This document shows, piece by piece, positions 17,163 to 24,517 of a stretch of 64,000 nucleotides of DNA (position 1 is its first letter; each line of letters opens with the position of its first letter). The notes under the pieces were generated by a model, which worked only from the letters and a program-made list of their open reading frames with translations, was not told where the DNA came from and did not search any database. The position numbers and the translations under genes were made by a program. Source of the stretch: Nocardia bhagyanarayanae (GTDB taxonomy: Bacteria; Actinomycetota; Actinomycetes; Mycobacteriales; Mycobacteriaceae); NCBI RefSeq assembly GCF_006716565.1, contig NZ_VFPG01000001.1:5642001-5706000 (forward strand), written 5' to 3'.

Positions 17163-17960
17163 ATGCCCGAAGACCACAGCCCACTCATCCGGACCGACAT
17201 TCCCCATTCCGCGCGAATCTGGAACTACTGGATGGGCGGCAAGGACTATTACGAAATCGACAGGATCGCCGGCGACGCGGGCATCGAGGTCGACCCCGAC
17301 ATCACCACCATGGCCGTGCAGTCGCGGCAGTTCCTGATCCGCGCGGTCCGCTACCTGGCCAGCGAGGTCGGCATCCGCCAGTTCCTCGACATCGGCACCG
17401 GCCTGCCGACCATGCAGAACACCCACGAGGTCGCGCAGAGCGTGGCGCCGGACGCGAAAATCGTTTATGTGGACAACGATCCGCTGGTGCTGACCCACGC
17501 GCGGGCGCTGCTGACCAGCACGACGCCGGAGGGTGTCACCACCTACGTGGACTGCGACTTCCACGACACCGAGCAGATCGTCGCCGACGCGCGCAACGTG
17601 CTCAACTTCAACAAGCCGATCGCTGTCATGTTCATGGGCGTGCTCGGCCACGCCAAGACCTACGACGAGCTGCTGCGCATCGTGCACACGGTGCTCGACG
17701 CCGTGCCTTCGGGCAGCTACCTGGTGATGTGGGACGGCACCGACGACAGCAAGGAGTACGTGACCCTCTGCGAGAACTACACCGGCACCGGTGGCGTTCC
17801 GTACGTGCCGCGGCCGCAGGCCCAGATCAAGGCCGTCTTCGACGGATTGGAGATGGTGGAGCCGGGCTTCACCTCCATCACCCAGTGGCGCGCCCAGAAT
17901 GCCGAGGTGGGCGAGATCCGGCCCATTTCCGCGTACGGCGCCGTGGCGCGGAAACCCTGA
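17163..17960 (+). CDS. DUF574 (Methyltransf_19) SAM-dependent methyltransferase
   Basis: A 265-residue protein of the actinomycete DUF574 family. Marks are the N-terminal SARIWNYWMGGKDYYEID, the SAM-binding FLDIGTGLPTMQNTHEVAQ, KIVYVDNDPLVLTHARALL, and the C-terminal TQWRAQ and YGAVARK. The fold is that of a class I methyltransferase, but substrates of this family are unknown. AGAGGAG lies nine bases before ATG 17163. Such genes often occur beside DUF397/XRE genes, and this one is divergent from that operon, so common control is likely. Confidence 0.92.
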   Translation: MPEDHSPLIRTDIPHSARIWNYWMGGKDYYEIDRIAGDAGIEVDPDITTMAVQSRQFLIRAVRYLASEVGIRQFLDIGTGLPTMQNTHEVAQSVAPDAKIVYVDNDPLVLTHARALLTSTTPEGVTTYVDCDFHDTEQIVADARNVLNFNKPIAVMFMGVLGHAKTYDELLRIVHTVLDAVPSGSYLVMWDGTDDSKEYVTLCENYTGTGGVPYVPRPQAQIKAVFDGLEMVEPGFTSITQWRAQNAEVGEIRPISAYGAVARKP

Positions 17961-18107
17961 CGCGGGACGACGCGAATACCGACGCGTCGCGAAAAAGTCC
18001 GAGCCGTCGGAAATAACGTGACGCGTCATCGAGAACTGATGTCACACCGGTGAATTCCTGACACGTCAGTAATATTCTGGGGCACATCAGGAAAGCCCCT
18101 GCGCCAC

Positions 18108-18142
18108 AACGGCGGCCGCCCAGCGATCGGGCGGCCGCCGTT
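18108..18142 (+). terminator. Strong intrinsic terminator with 14-bp stem
   Basis: AACGGCGGCCGCCC (18108-18121) pairs with GGGCGGCCGCCGTT (18129-18142), loop AGCGATC, and the stem runs into TTTTA. It ends transcription from the methyltransferase gene, about 150 bases upstream. A smaller GGGGC/GCCCC hairpin (from 18078) and a TAATAT box (18070-18075) precede it, so it could also end a short RNA of its own. A perfect TGACGCGTCA palindrome lies at 18019-18028. Confidence 0.85.
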
Positions 18143-18163
18143 TTACATACCTGTTGGTCGTTC

Positions 18164-18205
18164 GTGCAAATGTACTTGCATCTGTAAGGTACGCGGCTCT
18201 AAACT
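18164..18205 (+). promoter_or_regulatory. Small-gene promoter, copy 2
   Basis: GTGCAAATGTACTTGCATCT begins this copy. TGCAA and TTGCA are a perfect inverted repeat around ATGTAC. The -35 is TTGCAT (18176-18181) and the -10 is TAAACT (18200-18205), 18 bases apart, exactly as in copies at 14791 and 28563. It drives the small gene at 18298, whose start lies about 90 bases downstream. It sits directly behind the terminator of the methyltransferase gene, so it is an independent unit. Confidence 0.78.
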
Positions 18206-18220
18206 CGGGCGGTAGATAGC

Positions 18221-18271
18221 GGGGAGGCGCCAGGGAGTTCGCGCCGGCGTCGCCAGACAATTCGCCTCCCC
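18221..18271 (+). repeat. Inverted repeat in the leader of small gene B
   Basis: GGGGAGGCG (18221-18229) and CGCCTCCCC (18263-18271) are exact complements in the untranslated leader between the promoter and ATG 18298. The left arm contains a Shine-Dalgarno-like GGGGAGG that would be sequestered. The actual ribosome site (GAGGGG, near 18284) lies outside. This could be a post-transcriptional switch, or chance in GC-rich DNA. Confidence 0.5.
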
Positions 18272-18297
18272 ATCGCCAGACGCGAGGGGCGGTCGAC

Positions 18298-18531
18298 ATG
18301 AGTCAGCCATTTCGAACTCCCCACCGGGACTTCCTCGGAGGCACCGGTGTCGAGACCTTGCGGCCACGCGCCGTGAGCGAAGTGTCCACCGCCGATTGCG
18401 GCGCCGAACCCGGTGGCCTCACCTACCGCAGGGCACGCGAGATTCTGCACGTCCACGAGGTGCACGGCCCGCAGTGCAGGCAATGGCTCGCGGCGGCGGC
18501 GTACCTGTCCGCCGGTCTCGACGACGAGTAG
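18298..18531 (+). CDS. Small orphan protein B of the shared-promoter set (77 aa)
   Basis: No family recognised. ATG 18298 is preceded by GAGGGGCGG. The N-terminal 40 residues look unstructured; the C-terminal half is a probable helical unit (LTYRRAREILHVHEVHGPQC, RQWLAAAAYLSAG) with several His residues and two Cys in the protein. No signal peptide. It is a single-gene transcript: promoter copy 2 and a 90-base leader precede it, and a gene remnant on the other strand follows. Its presence beside WhiJ-type regulators and the shared promoter suggest a regulatory or signalling peptide, which is inference. Confidence 0.65.
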   Translation: MSQPFRTPHRDFLGGTGVETLRPRAVSEVSTADCGAEPGGLTYRRAREILHVHEVHGPQCRQWLAAAAYLSAGLDDE

Positions 18532-18574
18532 GTCACGCCGATAGCGCTCCGGCGCAGCGCTTTTCGCGCATCGT

Positions 18575-19003
18575 TCACGCTCCGGGCGCGTCACCGTAGA
18601 CGACCAGCCAGCTCGCCCGTCCCAAGAACTCGGCCAGCGCGGGGTCGGTGACGACCGATTTCGCCGCGAAGGCGGCGGTGATCGAGCGCTCGACCATGGC
18701 GGTCAGCAACCAACGCCGTCGCGGTCGAATCGACGGCCGGATCGATCACGCCCCAGCGCGATCTGCCTCGAGTCTGGTCCGCACCACGCCCACGAAGGCC
18801 GCGACCCGGCCGCTCCAGTACCGCCCCACATCCCGGTCGTAGGCGGCGACTTCGCTGAGCGCCAGCAGCAGATAGCGATGCTCGCGGAATCCCGCGATCA
18901 TGCTGCCGATGGCACGCACCACCCCGGCCCGGTGGTCGCCGTGGTCGGCGCGCCACCAGGTCTCGGCCGCGTCGAACAAGTCCGCGGTGGCGAGTTCGGC
19001 CAT
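18575..19003 (-). pseudogene. TetR-family regulator remnant (no DNA-binding domain, two frameshifts)
   Basis: The segment MAELATADLFDAAETWWRAD, MIAGFREHRYLLLALSEVAAYD and FVGVVRTRLEADRAG is a TetR-type ligand-binding domain. The expected next stretch, VIDPAVDSTATAL, lies in another frame, and LLTAMVERSITAAFAAKSVV with the C-terminus to 18575 returns to the first frame. So there are two compensating indels and an in-frame stop near 18746. No helix-turn-helix is encoded upstream in any frame. The remnant abuts the operator at 19025, so it may once have regulated the adjacent FAD gene. Confidence 0.75.
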
Positions 19004-19024
19004 TCTGATCAATAGGCTGACTCT

Positions 19025-19043
19025 TGTCCGGACACTGTGTCCG
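19025..19043. promoter_or_regulatory. GACAC-type operator upstream of the FAD oxidoreductase gene
   Basis: CGGACACTGTGTCCG (19029-19043) is a perfect palindrome, overlapped on the left by TGTCCGGACA (19025-19034). The GACAC/GTGTC core and flanking TGTCC match the operators at 21773 and 28288 around the P450 cluster. It lies about 30 bases upstream of ATG 19071 and next to the TetR remnant. Confidence 0.6.
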
Positions 19044-19070
19044 AGACGTTGTGACCGAGGTGGTTCGAAA

Positions 19071-20462
19071 ATGCCTGGCGCTCCCGCCATCCCGGTGGAG
19101 GATACCGAGGTCGTCGTGGTGGGCGCCCGCTGCGCGGGCTCGGCGACGGCCGCCGCCTTCGCACGGGCGGGCGTGCGAGTCGTGCTGCTGGATGCGACGC
19201 GATTTCCCTCGGACACCCTCTCCACGCACCTGTTGTGGCCCGGTGGTGTCGCGGAATTGGCACGTCTCGGCGCGCTGGATCGCGTCACCGCGTTGAGCGC
19301 GCCACCGCTGCGGACGGCGTTCGCGGCGGGCGCGGGCCACACCATCCGCTCGCCGTTCGTGCCGGTCGACGGCATCGACTACGCGCTGTGCGTGCGCCGC
19401 ACCGGCTTGGACGCCGCGCTCGCGGCCACCGCGGTCGAAGCGGGCGCGGACTTGCGCGAGGGTGCGCGAGTCGGCGAGTTGCTCTGGCGCGGAAAGCGTT
19501 GCGCCGGTGTCAGGTACACCGATGCCTCCGGCACCCGCGAGCTGCGCGCCGCCCTGGTGGTCGGCGCCGACGGACGGCGCAGCACGGTGGCCCGGCTGGC
19601 CGGGGCGTCCAGTCCCCGGTTGTCCGCGCCGAGTGGCCGCGACTGCTACTTCGCCTACTGGCGCGATGCCGCGACCGGTTGGCGCGAGGTGGCCGCCCAG
19701 TGGCGCGACGGTCCGGACCTCGGCACCGCCTTTCCCTGCGACGACGGACTGCTGCTCGCCTTGGTGCAACCTCCGTCGAGCGTGAACCGTCCCGGGCCCG
19801 GCGGCGCCGAACGACGCTATCGCGAAGCGATCGAACGCATTCCGGGGCTGGCGGCCCGGCTCGCGGGGAGCGAGCGGGTCGGTCGCGTCCGCTCCGCGAC
19901 CGGGCTGGTCTCCTACTTCCGCCGATCCAGCGGCCCGGGGTGGGCCTTGCCCGGCGACGCGGGTCATTTCAAGGATCCGGTGACCGCCCAGGGCATTCGC
20001 GACGCGCTGCACTACGGCCGACGGCTCGGCGAACTCGCCGCACCGGTGCTGCACGAGCCGGACCGGCTGGACGCGGCGCTGCGCGCCTGGGAGTCCCGGC
20101 GCCTCGCCGACTGTCTCGACATCTACCAGTGGACGAACCGGCTGGCCCGCGCGACGGCGATGAGCCCCTTGGAGATTCAGCTCTACCGACGCGCGATGAA
20201 CGACCCGGAGCTGGCGCGGGCGGTCACCGCGATCTTCTCGCGAACGAGAGATCCGAAGGACGTCTTCACCCCCGCGCTCGCGGCCGCGCTGGCCTTCGGC
20301 GCGCTGCGCGAGGCCTGGCCGTCGGTCGGCCCGGTGCTCACCGATCTCCTGCACGAGGCCCGCGACACCGCCACCGACTGGTGGCAGTCGCGCGCGCACC
20401 ACGCTCTCGCATCCGCCACCTGCTGCTATCGCGCGGGCCTGCCGCACCTGCTGGACGGCTGA
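19071..20462 (+). CDS. FAD-dependent oxidoreductase (geranylgeranyl reductase/monooxygenase-like)
   Basis: A 463-residue flavoprotein. The N-terminal FAD motif is EVVVVGARCAGSATAAAFAR, followed by VVLLDATRFPSDTLST, typical of the geranylgeranyl-reductase branch of the PHBH superfamily. LVVGADGRRSTVARLAG is the DG motif, and LPGDAGHFKDPVTAQGIRDA is the second FAD motif (GD). It probably reduces or hydroxylates an isoprenoid, fatty acid or steroid. A GACAC-type operator shared with the CYP51/CYP125 genes lies in its promoter, so it may act with them. ATG 19071 has a GAGG box about ten bases upstream. Confidence 0.88.
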   Translation: MPGAPAIPVEDTEVVVVGARCAGSATAAAFARAGVRVVLLDATRFPSDTLSTHLLWPGGVAELARLGALDRVTALSAPPLRTAFAAGAGHTIRSPFVPVDGIDYALCVRRTGLDAALAATAVEAGADLREGARVGELLWRGKRCAGVRYTDASGTRELRAALVVGADGRRSTVARLAGASSPRLSAPSGRDCYFAYWRDAATGWREVAAQWRDGPDLGTAFPCDDGLLLALVQPPSSVNRPGPGGAERRYREAIERIPGLAARLAGSERVGRVRSATGLVSYFRRSSGPGWALPGDAGHFKDPVTAQGIRDALHYGRRLGELAAPVLHEPDRLDAALRAWESRRLADCLDIYQWTNRLARATAMSPLEIQLYRRAMNDPELARAVTAIFSRTRDPKDVFTPALAAALAFGALREAWPSVGPVLTDLLHEARDTATDWWQSRAHHALASATCCYRAGLPHLLDG

Positions 20463-20465
20463 ACC

Positions 20466-21695
20466 TCACCGGCGAGCGACACCGGGCAGCCCGGCGAAGA
20501 AGATCTCGAACACCGTCGGCGGATCCGCGTGCAGCCGGGCACTGGTCGACGGGACGAACAGCGCGCCCTCGCTGGTGTCGGTCACGACATAGTCCGCGTG
20601 CGCGCCCGGTGTGCGCTGGTCGATGCCGGAGCAGTCTGGACCGCCGGTCGCGTTGACCTTCGGCAGGTCCTCCGGATACTGGTACGGCTCGGAGGCCAGC
20701 ATGAAATTGGTGTTGAACACCGCCCCCGGCACCATGCCGCCGAATATCGCCTCGGCCAACGGCATCACCGAGGCGATGCCCGTGATCACGCAGCGCAACG
20801 CCGGGCGATACTCGTTCAGCAGCGCGCTTCCCGGGCGCAGCAGCCGGACCGCCGTCGCCAGCGGCTGCTCGCTCTCGGTGAGGACCGCGCGGGTGGTCTC
20901 GGCCAAACCCACCACGTTGAGCAGCATTTCGTCCAAGTCCGCGGCGCGGTCGGCGACCGTCGCGCCGGTCACGGTCGCGTTGTCGACGGTGCGCAGCAAC
21001 TCCCCCGCGGTATCGGCGTAGACGTCGGTGACCTCGGCGGTGGCGGCCATGTCACGGCCGAGCTGCGGCAGACTCGGATTCAGCAGGCGCAGCGTGGCGT
21101 CCGCGCGCGCCAGCAGATCACCGAGCAGCTCACCGCGACTCTGTAACGCTGCGCTCAGCGCGGCCAGCGTCGCGTTCAGTTGTCCCGGTTCGACTTTCGC
21201 GAGCACCGTGGAGAGCCGCTGGAACAGGGTGTTGAACTCGACGGTGACCGATTCCGCCCGGACCAGCGCCCCCGGCGCCAGCGAGCGTGGCGACGGCGCG
21301 GCAGGCGACACGAAGTGCACGTACTTGGCGCCGAAGACCGTCGTCGAGCGGATGTCGACGAGGGCGTTCTCCGGCACCATGCGCAGCAGCTCCGGATCCA
21401 GCTCCAGCCGCAGCCGCACCCGATCGGCGTGCGGTTCGACCGCCGCGACGCGCCCGATCTCGACACCGCGCATCCGCACCGCGGCGTCCGGATCGAGCAC
21501 CAGACCCGAGCGCGGCGCGTCGACGAACACCGTCGCGGTCGACTCGAAGCGGCCCGCGTACATCGACATGGCGAGCAGCGCTACCACCGCGATCATCGAA
21601 ACGAACGCCAGCCCAGCCACTTTGAGCCGCACCACGGCCCAGGTGGCCCACAGGATCGGGAAGCGCCCTCGCGAGGACTGTTGCCGTGCGTCCAC
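20466..21695 (-). CDS. Orphan Mce-family (MlaD-domain) protein
   Basis: A 409-residue protein with one N-terminal membrane segment (about residues 24-46), an MlaD/MCE domain at about 50-135 (GLVLDPDAAVRMRGVEIGRV, VDIRSTTVFGAKYV) and the long helical region of Mce proteins up to residue 290. Mce proteins form tunnels that carry lipids, including sterols, across the actinobacterial envelope. Here there is a single gene with no YrbE or MceB-F partners. It lies between the FAD oxidoreductase and CYP51 genes. GTG 21695 has GAAGGGG upstream. Sterol delivery to the P450 cluster would fit but is inference. Confidence 0.9.
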   Translation of the reverse strand: MDARQQSSRGRFPILWATWAVVRLKVAGLAFVSMIAVVALLAMSMYAGRFESTATVFVDAPRSGLVLDPDAAVRMRGVEIGRVAAVEPHADRVRLRLELDPELLRMVPENALVDIRSTTVFGAKYVHFVSPAAPSPRSLAPGALVRAESVTVEFNTLFQRLSTVLAKVEPGQLNATLAALSAALQSRGELLGDLLARADATLRLLNPSLPQLGRDMAATAEVTDVYADTAGELLRTVDNATVTGATVADRAADLDEMLLNVVGLAETTRAVLTESEQPLATAVRLLRPGSALLNEYRPALRCVITGIASVMPLAEAIFGGMVPGAVFNTNFMLASEPYQYPEDLPKVNATGGPDCSGIDQRTPGAHADYVVTDTSEGALFVPSTSARLHADPPTVFEIFFAGLPGVARR

Positions 21696-21772
21696 TCTTC
21701 ACCCCTTCGAGAGGGCCCTGCGCGCGATCACGCGACCGCGAATCCCTTGCTCGCGCCCGGTCGGCAGTAGTA

Positions 21773-21807
21773 CTGTCCAGACACGTGTCCAGCATATGTC
21801 TGGACAG
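21773..21807. promoter_or_regulatory. Operator in the CYP51 promoter
   Basis: CTGTCCAGACA (21773-21783) and TGTCTGGACAG (21797-21807) form an 11-bp perfect inverted repeat. Within it, GACACGTGTC (21780-21789) is a second perfect palindrome. The reverse strand reads CAGATACCTG followed by the palindromic core, as at the operator 28285-28310. The site lies 22 bases before ATG 21829, in the 133-base gap that also serves the divergent Mce gene. A strong candidate for repressor control of CYP51. Confidence 0.8.
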
Positions 21808-21828
21808 GTATCTGTGGAAGGATTTCCG

Positions 21829-23193
21829 ATGACTCTGGTCAAACCACAGCGCGTCTCCGGCGGCGAGCACGAGCACGGACATCTCGAGGAATTCCGCTCC
21901 GACCCGATCGCGCTGATGCGCCGGGTGCGCGCCGAGTGCGGCGACATCGGCGCCTTCGAACTCGCGGGCAAGCAGGTCATCCTGTTGTCCGGGGCGGAAG
22001 CCAACGAATTCTTCTTCCGATCCGGCGACGAGGATCTCGACCAGGGCGCGGCCTATCCGTTCATGAAGCCGATCTTCGGCGAGGGGGTGGTCTTCGACGC
22101 CAGTCCGGAACGCCGCAAGGAGATGCTGCACAACCAGGCGCTGCGCGCCGAGCACATGCGCGGGCACGCGGCCACGATCGCCGCCGAGGTCGAGCGGATG
22201 CTGGCGCGCTGGGGCGACGAGGGCGAGATCGACCTGCTCGACTTCTTCGCCGAACTGACCATCTACACATCCTCGGCCTGCCTGATCGGCGTGAAATTCC
22301 GCAACGAGCTGGACGGCAGGTTCGCGCATCTCTATCACGAACTCGAGCGCGGCACCGACGCCTTGGCCTACGTGGACCCCTACGCGCCGATCGAGAGCTT
22401 CCGCCGCAGGGACGAGGCTCGCGCCGCGCTCGTCGAGCTGGTGCAGGGAATCATGGACACGCGGGCCGCCCGCCCCGCCGCCGACCGCGGCGACCGCGAC
22501 ATGCTCGACGTGCTGGTCTCGGTGCCCGGCGAGAACGGCGAACCGCGCTTCAGCGCCAGCGAGATCACCGGCATCTTCATCTCGATGATGTTCGCCGGTC
22601 ACCACACCACCTCGGGCACGGCGGCATGGACGGTGATCGAACTGCTGCGCCACCCCGAACTGCTGGACAGCGTCGTCGCCGAGCTGAATGAGCTGTACGC
22701 GGACGGTTCCCCGGTGAGTTTCGGTGCGCTGCGCCAGATTCCGCGCTTGGAGGCGGTGCTGAAGGAGACGCTGCGCCTGCATCCGCCGCTGATCATCCTG
22801 ATGCGCGTCGCCAGGGGCGACTTCGAGGTGTGCGGATACCACATCGCCGAGGGCGACCACGTGGCCGCCACCCCCGCCATCTCCAACCGGCTGCCCGAGG
22901 ACTTCCCCGATCCGGACGCCTTCGACCCGGGCCGCTATATCGACCCGAACCAGGAGGACATCGTCAACCGCTGGACGTGGATCCCCTTCGGCGCGGGCAG
23001 GCACCGCTGCGTCGGGGCCGCGTTCGCGCTGATGCAGCTCAAGGCGATCTTCTCGATCCTGTTGCGGGACTGGGAGTTCGAGATGGCCCAGCCCTCGGAC
23101 AGTTACCGCAACGACCACTCGAAGATGGTGGTGCAGCTGCAACAGCCGTGCCGGGTGCGTTACCGCAGGCGCGGCCCTCGACGGGACGGCTGA
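21829..23193 (+). CDS. cyp51: Sterol 14-alpha-demethylase, CYP51 family cytochrome P450
   Basis: A 454-residue soluble P450. From memory it is very close along its whole length to mycobacterial CYP51: RVSGGEHEHGHLEEFRSDPI, GEGVVFDASPERRKEMLHN, and the CYP51-typical I-helix FAGHHTTSGTA. The ExxR motif is KETLRLHPP, and FGAGRHRCVGAAFA holds the heme cysteine. The family removes the 14-alpha methyl group of sterols, although bacteria such as these generally do not make sterols. GGAAGGA precedes ATG 21829. The operator at 21773 is shared with the opposing ferredoxin operon, whose product is the likely electron donor. Confidence 0.95.
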   Translation: MTLVKPQRVSGGEHEHGHLEEFRSDPIALMRRVRAECGDIGAFELAGKQVILLSGAEANEFFFRSGDEDLDQGAAYPFMKPIFGEGVVFDASPERRKEMLHNQALRAEHMRGHAATIAAEVERMLARWGDEGEIDLLDFFAELTIYTSSACLIGVKFRNELDGRFAHLYHELERGTDALAYVDPYAPIESFRRRDEARAALVELVQGIMDTRAARPAADRGDRDMLDVLVSVPGENGEPRFSASEITGIFISMMFAGHHTTSGTAAWTVIELLRHPELLDSVVAELNELYADGSPVSFGALRQIPRLEAVLKETLRLHPPLIILMRVARGDFEVCGYHIAEGDHVAATPAISNRLPEDFPDPDAFDPGRYIDPNQEDIVNRWTWIPFGAGRHRCVGAAFALMQLKAIFSILLRDWEFEMAQPSDSYRNDHSKMVVQLQQPCRVRYRRRGPRRDG

Positions 23194-23195
23194 GC

Positions 23196-23238
23196 ACACT
23201 CGAACGGCCGCGGCGGCGGGTCGCGGCCGTTCGAGTGT
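23196..23238. terminator. Bidirectional terminator between the two P450 genes
   Basis: ACACTCGAACGGCCGCG and its exact complement form a 17-bp stem with a 9-base loop in the 52-base gap between the convergent CYP51 and CYP125-like genes. It can stop both transcripts. Confidence 0.85.
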
Positions 23239-23245
23239 CGCCGTC

Positions 23246-24472
23246 TCAGTCGTAGCGGACCTGCCAGCTCTTGACGCCGTTGATCCAGCCCGACCGCAAC
23301 CGCACCGGATCCGAGACCTGGCGCAGGGTCGGCATGGCGTCGGCGATCGCGTTGAACATCAGGTCGATCTCCAACCGGGCCAGATTCGCGCCGACGCAAT
23401 AGTGCGTGCCGGTTCCGCCGAAGCCGACGTGCGGATTGGGATCGCGCAGGATGTCGAAGGTGAACGGGTCGGTGAAGCCCTCTTCGTCGAAATTGGCCGA
23501 GCTGTAGAACAATCCGAGCCGCTGTCCGGCACGGATGCGCCGGCCGCCGAGCACCACGTCCTCGGTGGCGGTGCGCTGGAAGGCCGTCACCGGAGTGGCC
23601 CACCGGACGATCTCGTCGGGCGCGGTCCGCGGCCGGCTCGCGCGGTAGATCTCCCACTGCTCCGGGTTGTCCACGAAGGCCTTCATGCCGTGCGTGATCG
23701 CGTTGCGCGTGGTCTCGTTGCCCGCGACCGCGAGCAGGATGACGAAGAACCCGAACTCGTCGGAGGCCAGCGCCTCGCCGTCGACGTCGGCGTGCACCAG
23801 TTCGGAGACGATGTCGTGCACCGGGCACGCCCGGCGCTGCTCGGCCATGGTCCACGCGTAGCCGAGGATTTCGGCCGAGGCGGTGGCCGGGTCGCCGTAC
23901 TCGGGATCGTCGTAGTTGAGCATCTGGTTCGACCAGTCGAAGACCTTGCGCCGATCCTCCTGCGGCACACCGAGCAGTTCGGCGATCGCCTGCAGCGGCA
24001 GCTCGCAGGCCACCTGCTGGACGAAATCGCCGCCGCCCGCGCGCTTGGCGGCGTGCACGATGCGCTCGGCGCGCTCGGTCAGCGCGGCGCGCAGGCTCTC
24101 GACCGCGCGCGGGGTGAATCCTTTGGAGACGATCCGGCGGATCTTGGAGTGCTTGGGCGGATCCATGTTGACCAGCAGCGCACCGGTGAGGTCCATCTGC
24201 TCCGGGGTGATGTCACCGGGCAGCCGGATGATGGCGCCTTTGCGCTGGGAGGAGTACAGCTCCGGATGGCGCGAGATCTCCTTGACGTCCGCGAGCTTGC
24301 TCACCACCCAGTATCCGCCGTCGCGGAATCCGCCCGAGGCGTCGTCGGACTGGGCGTTCCACCACACCGGCGCGGTGCGGCGCAGCAGCGCGAATTCCTC
24401 GACGGGGCTGCGGTTCTGCCAGAGCGCGGGATCGGTGAAGTCGAAACCCGCGGGCAACGACGGTGCGGTCAT
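23246..24472 (-). CDS. CYP125-family cytochrome P450 (steroid side-chain monooxygenase-like)
   Basis: A 408-residue P450. From memory it resembles CYP125 of M. tuberculosis: SLPAGFDFTDPALW, SRHPELYSS, DFVQQVACELPLQAIAELLG, LLAVAGNETTRNAI (I-helix), EIVRWATPVTAFQRTA (ExxR region) and FGGTGTHYCVGANLARL (heme cysteine). CYP125 oxidises the terminal carbon of the cholesterol side chain, the first step of side-chain degradation. AGGAGGT precedes ATG 24472. It is the last gene of the ferredoxin operon, 45 bases after the ligase. CYP125 paralogues are frequent, so the substrate may be a different steroid. Confidence 0.9.
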   Translation of the reverse strand: MTAPSLPAGFDFTDPALWQNRSPVEEFALLRRTAPVWWNAQSDDASGGFRDGGYWVVSKLADVKEISRHPELYSSQRKGAIIRLPGDITPEQMDLTGALLVNMDPPKHSKIRRIVSKGFTPRAVESLRAALTERAERIVHAAKRAGGGDFVQQVACELPLQAIAELLGVPQEDRRKVFDWSNQMLNYDDPEYGDPATASAEILGYAWTMAEQRRACPVHDIVSELVHADVDGEALASDEFGFFVILLAVAGNETTRNAITHGMKAFVDNPEQWEIYRASRPRTAPDEIVRWATPVTAFQRTATEDVVLGGRRIRAGQRLGLFYSSANFDEEGFTDPFTFDILRDPNPHVGFGGTGTHYCVGANLARLEIDLMFNAIADAMPTLRQVSDPVRLRSGWINGVKSWQVRYD

Positions 24473-24517
24473 GTCTACCTCCTGGATGGAATGCCCTGCG
24501 GCACAATGCGGCCCGGT

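Noticed and set aside
18591..20447. A 618-codon minus-strand frame opposite the FAD oxidoreductase gene
   Set aside because: No family features and strong Arg/Ala bias; the FAD gene on the other strand has complete motifs. Only its distal end overlaps the true TetR remnant.
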